DNA of 18,771 nucleotides, taken from positions 1 through 18,771 of the forward strand of contig JAYENB010000102.1 in NCBI GenBank assembly GCA_034721855.1, in the 5' to 3' direction. Positions 13,888-18,771 of this stretch are shown here, one piece after another. Every line of letters begins with the position of its first letter. Position 1 is the stretch's first letter. Under the pieces are notes generated by a model. The model ran no database searches. It was not told the DNA's origin and saw nothing but the letters and a program-made list of their open reading frames with translations. The translations under genes and the position numbers were made by a program. The DNA comes from JAQIBY01 sp034721855. GTDB taxonomy: Bacteria > Bacteroidota > Bacteroidia > Bacteroidales > ML635J-15.

Positions 13888-16800
13888 TTAAGTAACCAAC
13901 CTTTTAATTATCCGCTCTGCGTCGCGGGAGGAAATAGACATGGTGGATACAAGTGCTGTGATGTGGGTTTGTATTTCATCCTGAGCCAGGGGGGCAGCAT
14001 TGTCAATGTAGCCATTTTCTTCCAGGTAATTGGTCAATTCTTCAATGTTTTTGGTGCGGAATTTGGCTACCTGACCTGCTTTCAGTGCTTCGATCATTTT
14101 TTCGGGATTCCCGTTCAGGGATTTTAGCAGTTCATCCACTTCGTCAATAAAATTGTTACTGATGGTTTTCGAGTGTATCAATACGCTTCTGTCAATGGGT
14201 TTGGGGCGCCCGATGCGGTAATCACGCAGGAAATTATCTACAATGGTGGCTTTTTCCTGGAGTGCGTTTATACGTTTTTCTGTCAGCCCGGGAATTTGTC
14301 CCTGATGATTGAAAAAGCTCTGCAGTTGTCCCCAGTAAGCGATGCCTTGTGAAAGACAGCGATAAAGCAGCTCCGTATCTTCAATGAGATACCACAAGTG
14401 CAACTTGTTTGTGGAATCACGCAGCAGGTCAACATCCGGCGGTTTGATGTCGGCGGCGTACGCCTCATGGGTTTTGCCTTCCGGTGGTGGTACATTGTAA
14501 GTCAGTTTTGGTGCTGTTGGCAGGTTTGAAATATGGCGTACAGGGGCATCTGTGGTTTTGTCATCCAACGGGACAACTTTATAATCAATGCTATTTTGTT
14601 TATCAAGCATGGATTTCCATTTGAAAGCTTCATCTTCCTGGGCGGTAAAATAAAATACCTGTCTGCCTTCTTTGCTGATGGTTATCAGGGTTTCAATGAT
14701 GGCTTTTGCCCTGATGTCGTCGCTGTTGGCGAGCAATTCATCTGCCAGCAAAGGCAACCTGAGCGATGTTTCATTGTGTTCAATGAAAGCCAGCCTTACG
14801 GCCAATATCAATTGTACCCTTGTGCCTGTGGATAATTCAGACAATTGTTGTGATTCTTTTAAGATGGTATCTTTGGCTTTGAAAACCGTTTGATTTTTGT
14901 GTTCATCGGTTAATAACTCATACCTGCCATTGGTGATCTTATTAAATAGGCTTCCGCCCCGCTTCAACACTTCCGGTTGATTTTTCTCATGCTGTGTTTG
15001 TTTTAATGTTTCAATCACCATATTGCCGGTAATGGAGGCCATGTTGCTTTCGTACAGTGCTTCTAACTTTCTGCTTGCTTCTTCTTTTTGACTGAGCAGT
15101 TTTTCAAGTTCCTGTCCTTCTTTTTTTTGCTTTATTTCAAACTCAATTTCATTGATTTGTTTGCTGTAATCTTCCCGTTTTTCGCTGATTGCCTGTTGTT
15201 TCCGGATATGTTCTTCAATTTCATCCGGTGACAGTGATGCGATGTCTGCTTTGTGCTCTTCATACAGCGAATGTTGCTTCATGTGCTGTTGTGTTTCATC
15301 GTACTTTTTTTGGGCGGCAAAGGCTTCTTTGCTGATTTCATCGTAAGAGGGCTTTTGGTCTGTTAATTGTTGCAGCGCATGCATGTCCCCGGTATCAATG
15401 TGTAGCCTGTTGAAAATCTCATTGTATTTGCTTTGAGATGATTTTAGTTGTTTACGTTTTTCTTCGATGATTGTATTTTTGTCCTGTTGCTGTTGTTCTG
15501 CCCGGTGGCGTTTGTCTTCTTCGGTTTTGATTGTTTTGAATAGGCCGTTGGCTTCGGCAGCATCTCCGGCATGTTCAAGCTGCAATCCGGAAAATATTTC
15601 ATTGCATTTTTTCAGGAGTATGCCCTGGTCTTTTTCGATTTGTCCTCGTTCCGCCTGCAGTTTGGTGTGTTTGGTATGCGATTGTTGCCATGCCATGATG
15701 TTTTTCAAAAACCAGTACATGCCGCTGAAATCACTTTTTGCTGCATCCGGAAGATTGGGAACCGCTTTCAATTTGTCAAGCCATTGTTGATGGGTTTGAT
15801 TGATGTCGTTGATGTCTGATTTTAGGTCTTCCAGTTGCTGATGCAGGTTGTTAAGCCTCTCGGTGGATTTTTCCTTAAATTCAGCATTGTGTAATGCCTT
15901 AATCAGGGTATCCAGTTGGTCAGTTACATCCCCGGGATCCCAGGATGAGGGGCTATCCAGGCCGGTTTTCCGGTAATCCGTTTCACGGGTTGTCAGCGTG
16001 TTGTTTTGATTGCCTTGTTTTTTGTGTTGCAGGTTTGATATTAAAGGCAAGCCTATGATAAGGATTAAGCCGAACAATCCCGGCCATCCGAAAAGGAAAC
16101 AAAGCACAGCCGTAAAGATTGCTGCGATGATCATTGCCGGGATAAGCCATGGGTGGCGGGATGCTGAGCGTACAGGTGTTTTTAACCACTGCCCGAGGGA
16201 ATCAATGCCCTTTGTGAGTGTGTTGGTACCAGGTGTTTCGTTTTTATCACTGATTTCGTGTTCAATCCTTTCCATTTCTTTGCGGATGATACGCTCCTTC
16301 GCAAACACATTGTGGGCGTTAGTCAAAAATTTATCGAGGTCTGCGATGTCATTCAGTGTAATGCCATCCCATTCGTCCGTGTCAAGTTCGGGGTTTATTT
16401 TTTTGATGCATTCTTTTTCTTCTGAAATGATGCCTTCGGTTTCTCTATCAATATCCCGGATTTGATTTTCATTGTCATCTAAGTTTTTAACGTAGTCTTC
16501 AAGTGTTGTTAAGGTTTTTTCGGAAACACCTGCTCTCGGGATATGTAGATTATCAAGAGAATACTGAAGGGCATTGATTTCTTTTTCTGTTTGTTCTATG
16601 GTATTTTTGGTGTCACGGATGTTTTTTTCCAGTTCTTTGGCTTCTTCAATTTCTTTGCCCGTGACGTTTTTTAGTGTTTTGGGAAATTGTTCCAGGTGCT
16701 GATTTGTGCTTTCGGTTTCCTGTTTGGCTTTGAGATAAGCGGACAGGGCTTGATACCATGATGTTAATTTTTCGGCATGCCTGGTCTTTTTAAGTTCGGC

Positions 16801-17364
16801 ATACAGGTTATTTAGTTCTTTTTCCTTATGTTTGAGGGAGGTGTGTATTTGTCTGAGACCTTTAAATTGTTTTTCTGCATTAGTGTATGCCTTGTATTCC
16901 TTTAAGCCGGTAGTTGAAATCTTATCTTCAAATTTCAGTGTATTTTTGGCTTCATCAAGGTCATAACCACCAATGGATTCTTTCATGATCTCGTCGGCAA
17001 GGTCATGTTCCTCTTTTTTGATGAGCTCCTGGATGGCAAGCATGTAAAGCCTCCTGTCGTCGGCAGCGGGGATGTTGGGTAGTGGCTCGTTTTTGCCGCC
17101 TTTTTGTGACAGCGCACTGCCGTGGTCAATTTTCAGAAACCAGTCAGCATCAGTTTCCACGATAGCTTCGGCATGCAGATGACTGATGTCATTTTTCCAG
17201 ATGAGCGATTGAATTGTGCGGGCGGTGGTGCTTTTTCCTGAAGCGTTTGCCCCGGTAATGATATTGATGTTGCTGTTGAGATTCTCCATGGCAGGCAAGC
17301 CGTTGGAAAAACCTGGTGCTTTATGGATTTTCAGTGCTTTGAATGTCAGTGCCAGTTTTGTCAT
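13888..17364 (-). CDS. SbcC/Rad50-like ATPase of YhaN type, membrane-anchored, with C-terminal extension
   Basis: 1158 residues. Walker A is GANASGKS (38-45). Two coiled-coil arms span about 155-395 and 480-790. Between them, where Rad50 carries its zinc hook, are two membrane helices (about 405-425 and 427-445) and no CxxC hook; B. subtilis YhaN has a comparable layout. The second ATPase half carries the signature LSTGTRVQL (844-852), Walker B LPLLADE (870-876) and VFYFTAQED (903-911). A further roughly 220 residues (936-1158), helical with a possible helix-hairpin-helix at IPGLTEKRINALQEKA (1024-1039), are not part of the usual ATPase head, and I do not recognise them. It likely works with the upstream SbcD-like nuclease on DNA ends at the membrane. 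Start chosen at the ATGA overlap with that gene. Confidence 0.85.
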   Translation of the reverse strand: MTKLALTFKALKIHKAPGFSNGLPAMENLNSNINIITGANASGKSTTARTIQSLIWKNDISHLHAEAIVETDADWFLKIDHGSALSQKGGKNEPLPNIPAADDRRLYMLAIQELIKKEEHDLADEIMKESIGGYDLDEAKNTLKFEDKISTTGLKEYKAYTNAEKQFKGLRQIHTSLKHKEKELNNLYAELKKTRHAEKLTSWYQALSAYLKAKQETESTNQHLEQFPKTLKNVTGKEIEEAKELEKNIRDTKNTIEQTEKEINALQYSLDNLHIPRAGVSEKTLTTLEDYVKNLDDNENQIRDIDRETEGIISEEKECIKKINPELDTDEWDGITLNDIADLDKFLTNAHNVFAKERIIRKEMERIEHEISDKNETPGTNTLTKGIDSLGQWLKTPVRSASRHPWLIPAMIIAAIFTAVLCFLFGWPGLFGLILIIGLPLISNLQHKKQGNQNNTLTTRETDYRKTGLDSPSSWDPGDVTDQLDTLIKALHNAEFKEKSTERLNNLHQQLEDLKSDINDINQTHQQWLDKLKAVPNLPDAAKSDFSGMYWFLKNIMAWQQSHTKHTKLQAERGQIEKDQGILLKKCNEIFSGLQLEHAGDAAEANGLFKTIKTEEDKRHRAEQQQQDKNTIIEEKRKQLKSSQSKYNEIFNRLHIDTGDMHALQQLTDQKPSYDEISKEAFAAQKKYDETQQHMKQHSLYEEHKADIASLSPDEIEEHIRKQQAISEKREDYSKQINEIEFEIKQKKEGQELEKLLSQKEEASRKLEALYESNMASITGNMVIETLKQTQHEKNQPEVLKRGGSLFNKITNGRYELLTDEHKNQTVFKAKDTILKESQQLSELSTGTRVQLILAVRLAFIEHNETSLRLPLLADELLANSDDIRAKAIIETLITISKEGRQVFYFTAQEDEAFKWKSMLDKQNSIDYKVVPLDDKTTDAPVRHISNLPTAPKLTYNVPPPEGKTHEAYAADIKPPDVDLLRDSTNKLHLWYLIEDTELLYRCLSQGIAYWGQLQSFFNHQGQIPGLTEKRINALQEKATIVDNFLRDYRIGRPKPIDRSVLIHSKTISNNFIDEVDELLKSLNGNPEKMIEALKAGQVAKFRTKNIEELTNYLEENGYIDNAAPLAQDEIQTHITALVSTMSISSRDAERIIKRLVT

Positions 17365-18650
17365 GATTGTGAATTTTTAGTCTGTGACAGTAAGGCATCC
17401 AGGGTATGATTACAGGTTTCTAACAGGTACTCCCTGGCTTTATTGTCTATATCCGTATTTTCTGTCTGATATCCATATGAAAAAGGGGAATATATTTTGG
17501 CGTGAATCACTTCTTGTTGTTTTTTCTTCCATTTTTCCATCAAAGCTTCGATAAAAGGAGAGGTGTCGTTGTTCTCCAGTTTTAGTATGGTGTCTGCAAG
17601 GATGCCGGCCGGGGATGATTGTTTCGCCAGGTCTTTGAGCTTGGCGCCGGCAGGTTTTAGTTTGTTGTGGAGTTTACGTACAAATACATTTTCAATTATC
17701 GCTTCATTGGTGATTTCCTGTTGAAGGGTGCCTATCAGGTTATGTTCCCTGAATTTTCCTGTTATTTCAATATCATAAATTAGGTAACGCAGGTGTGGCG
17801 ATGTCTTTTGTATGTTGGCGGCGTTTTTCTTGAGTTCGGTCCTGATGATGGGTCTGATGTCATTGATAGATTCTGGGTTGCCTGTGTCGATGGAAAGCTT
17901 TTCGTATCTGACGGGTGAAAAATCCAGCCATTCATGGGTTATGTTGTTTTTGCCTTCGATGGTAAGTAATAAAGGCCCGTGTTTTCCCGGTTCTTTGGAA
18001 CTTAATGCGTGGGGTGAGCCGGGATACAATATTTTACCTTGGGTGTCTGACAGTAAGCCTGGTTTATGGATATGCCCCAGTATCCATATATCAATGTTTT
18101 TATTGAAAAAATCTTGTTCCTGTACGGGTGCGTAATCGCTGGATATCATCCCGTAGTCAGCATGCAACAGTCCTATGGCAGGGAGGTCGGGATTGATGTT
18201 TTCCAGGTTGAATTTGCTTAACGGACTATAAGGCACGTAGGTAGCGTGAAAAGACCATCCTGCAACCTGAATATTGCCATTTTTTGTATTCAATGTTTTT
18301 AGCTCCCATTTGCCATTGTTTCCCAGTAAATGCACATTGTTGAAATCTTTTGTTTTTATGACTTCCGGTAACACATCATGATCGTGATTGCCTGCTACCA
18401 TGCAAACCGGGATGTTCTGTTCATTCAGTTTTTCGCAGCCGATTTCTAAAGCTTTGTTGGCTTCGAAAAATTTATTGTCCTGGTCCACAATATCCCCGCT
18501 GAGCAAAATGGCATCAATACCCGTATCAATGGCATAATCAACCATACGGTTCCAGGTGTGTTTTGTGGCAATTTCCCGGGCATCTTCAGGCACGCCTGCT
18601 GAGCGTTTCCCCAAATGTATATCGCCTGTTGCCAGTATTTTTACAGCCAT
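17361..18650 (-). CDS. SbcD/Mre11-like DNA exonuclease (YhaO type)
   Basis: 429 residues. All calcineurin-type phosphoesterase motifs are present in order: ATGDIHLG (Asp10, His12), LSGDIVDQDN (Asp53), VAGNHDHD (Asn88, His89), LLHADYG (His163) and LGHIHKPG (His193, His195), which bind two Mn ions. The C-terminal part (about 240-429) is the capping/partner-binding region. Mre11/SbcD enzymes degrade or open DNA ends under control of a Rad50/SbcC-type ATPase. The stop overlaps the start of the YhaN-like gene (ATGA), so the two subunits are probably made in fixed proportion. It is the first gene of the pair. A second copy of the repeat element begins 78 bp upstream of the start codon. Identification as an SbcD-family nuclease is firm; assignment to the YhaO subgroup rests mainly on the partner. 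Confidence 0.9.
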   Translation of the reverse strand: MAVKILATGDIHLGKRSAGVPEDAREIATKHTWNRMVDYAIDTGIDAILLSGDIVDQDNKFFEANKALEIGCEKLNEQNIPVCMVAGNHDHDVLPEVIKTKDFNNVHLLGNNGKWELKTLNTKNGNIQVAGWSFHATYVPYSPLSKFNLENINPDLPAIGLLHADYGMISSDYAPVQEQDFFNKNIDIWILGHIHKPGLLSDTQGKILYPGSPHALSSKEPGKHGPLLLTIEGKNNITHEWLDFSPVRYEKLSIDTGNPESINDIRPIIRTELKKNAANIQKTSPHLRYLIYDIEITGKFREHNLIGTLQQEITNEAIIENVFVRKLHNKLKPAGAKLKDLAKQSSPAGILADTILKLENNDTSPFIEALMEKWKKKQQEVIHAKIYSPFSYGYQTENTDIDNKAREYLLETCNHTLDALLSQTKNSQS

Positions 18651-18690
18651 AATGGAATGAATTAGCGTATTATTACATAAAAATGATGCA

Positions 18691-18720
18691 TAAAAATAAA
18701 CAAAAAATCACAGAATCAAT
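18691..18720 (-). promoter_or_regulatory. Weak candidate promoter of the sbcD/yhaN-like pair
   Basis: On the minus strand, ATTG (18720-18717), 18 bases, then TATTTTTA (18698-18691). Each box is one base off the Bacteroidota consensus and the spacing is one short. It uses the same degenerate -7 box as the PASTA operon candidate. The transcript would start near 18684, giving a leader of about 33 bases. Confidence 0.25.
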
Positions 18721-18727
18721 AATGGGG

Positions 18728-18771
18728 GTAACTAATTAGTAGCAACAAAAGTAGCTCCTCACCGCAAAGAC
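18728..18771. mobile_element. Second copy of the MITE-like element, left end only
   Basis: 40 of 44 bases match 1700-1743, in the same orientation and starting at the same inverted-end base (GTAACTAATTAG). Similarity stops upstream of this base, which independently fixes the element's left boundary. The copy is cut off by the edge of the window. Confidence 0.75.

Noticed and set aside
14827..14835. Another perfect DnaA box (TTATCCACA on the minus strand)
   Set aside because: It encodes the conserved ATPase signature (Leu-Ser-Thr) of the YhaN-like protein, so the coding constraint explains it.
13888..18650. SbcD plus SMC-like ATPase as a new phage-defence system
   Set aside because: The motifs fit the ordinary SbcCD/YhaO-YhaN repair family. 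No typical defence neighbours, toxin domain or defence island markers are visible; only the C-terminal extension is kept as a finding.

Overview
The window looks like a metagenome-type scaffold from a member of the Bacteroidota. The evidence is a gene set typical of that phylum: a protein with a type IX secretion (T9SS) C-terminal sorting domain, the N-terminal part of an SprB-like surface protein, a transketolase split into two genes, an ECF sigma factor followed by a small membrane protein and a Spy-like 'sensor' protein, and lipoproteins and beta-barrels with Bacteroidota-style signals. Shine-Dalgarno sequences are weak, and one promoter has the phylum-specific TTTG / TAnnTTTG form. The genus cannot be told from this sequence. 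No rRNA, tRNA or CRISPR array was seen.

Layout. (1) 1-1385, minus: 5' part of a large secreted Ig/PKD-type surface protein that runs off the left edge. (2) 1386-2044: noncoding, AT-rich, carrying a complete 308-bp MITE-like element (1700-2007) with inverted ends and a perfect 8-bp direct repeat on either side. (3) 2045-2692, minus: elbB, with a good promoter. (4) 2836-6646, plus: a three-gene run of PASTA membrane protein, T9SS cargo protein and RluD-type pseudouridine synthase. (5) 6634-11863, minus: a tightly packed run of transketolase N-half, secreted VWA protein, transketolase C-half, ECF sigma factor, probable anti-sigma protein and Spy/CpxP-like protein. (6) 12120-13787, plus: an AT-rich pair of outer-membrane barrel and PD40 surface lipoprotein. 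(7) 13888-18650, minus: an SbcD-like nuclease (YhaO type) and a membrane-anchored SbcC/YhaN-like ATPase. (8) The right edge holds the first 44 bp of a second copy of the repeat element.

Assembly warning. Both runs of 100 N (8122-8221 and 11091-11190) are flanked by exactly the same 127 bp on each side. This is what unmerged contig ends from a k=127 graph assembly look like. Removing one copy plus the N run at each place (227 bp) restores one uninterrupted reading frame for the sigma factor (182 aa) and one for the transketolase N-half (282 aa). These genes are probably intact, and the duplications are not biological.

How the genes may work together. The transketolase halves form one pentose-phosphate enzyme, but a secreted VWA gene lies between them with stop/start overlaps (TAATG and ATGA) on both sides, so all three are probably translated from one message. 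The sigma factor starts 3 nt after the transketolase C-half and is followed by its likely membrane regulator and a periplasmic sensor-like protein, so an envelope-stress module may be read through from a central-metabolism operon. The SbcD/YhaN pair overlaps by ATGA and should form a DNA end-processing complex. The most notable items are the MITE-like element with its target-site duplication, the VWA gene inside the split transketolase, the roughly 220-residue C-terminal extension of the YhaN-like ATPase, and tandem DnaA-box-like sites upstream of the transketolase operon.
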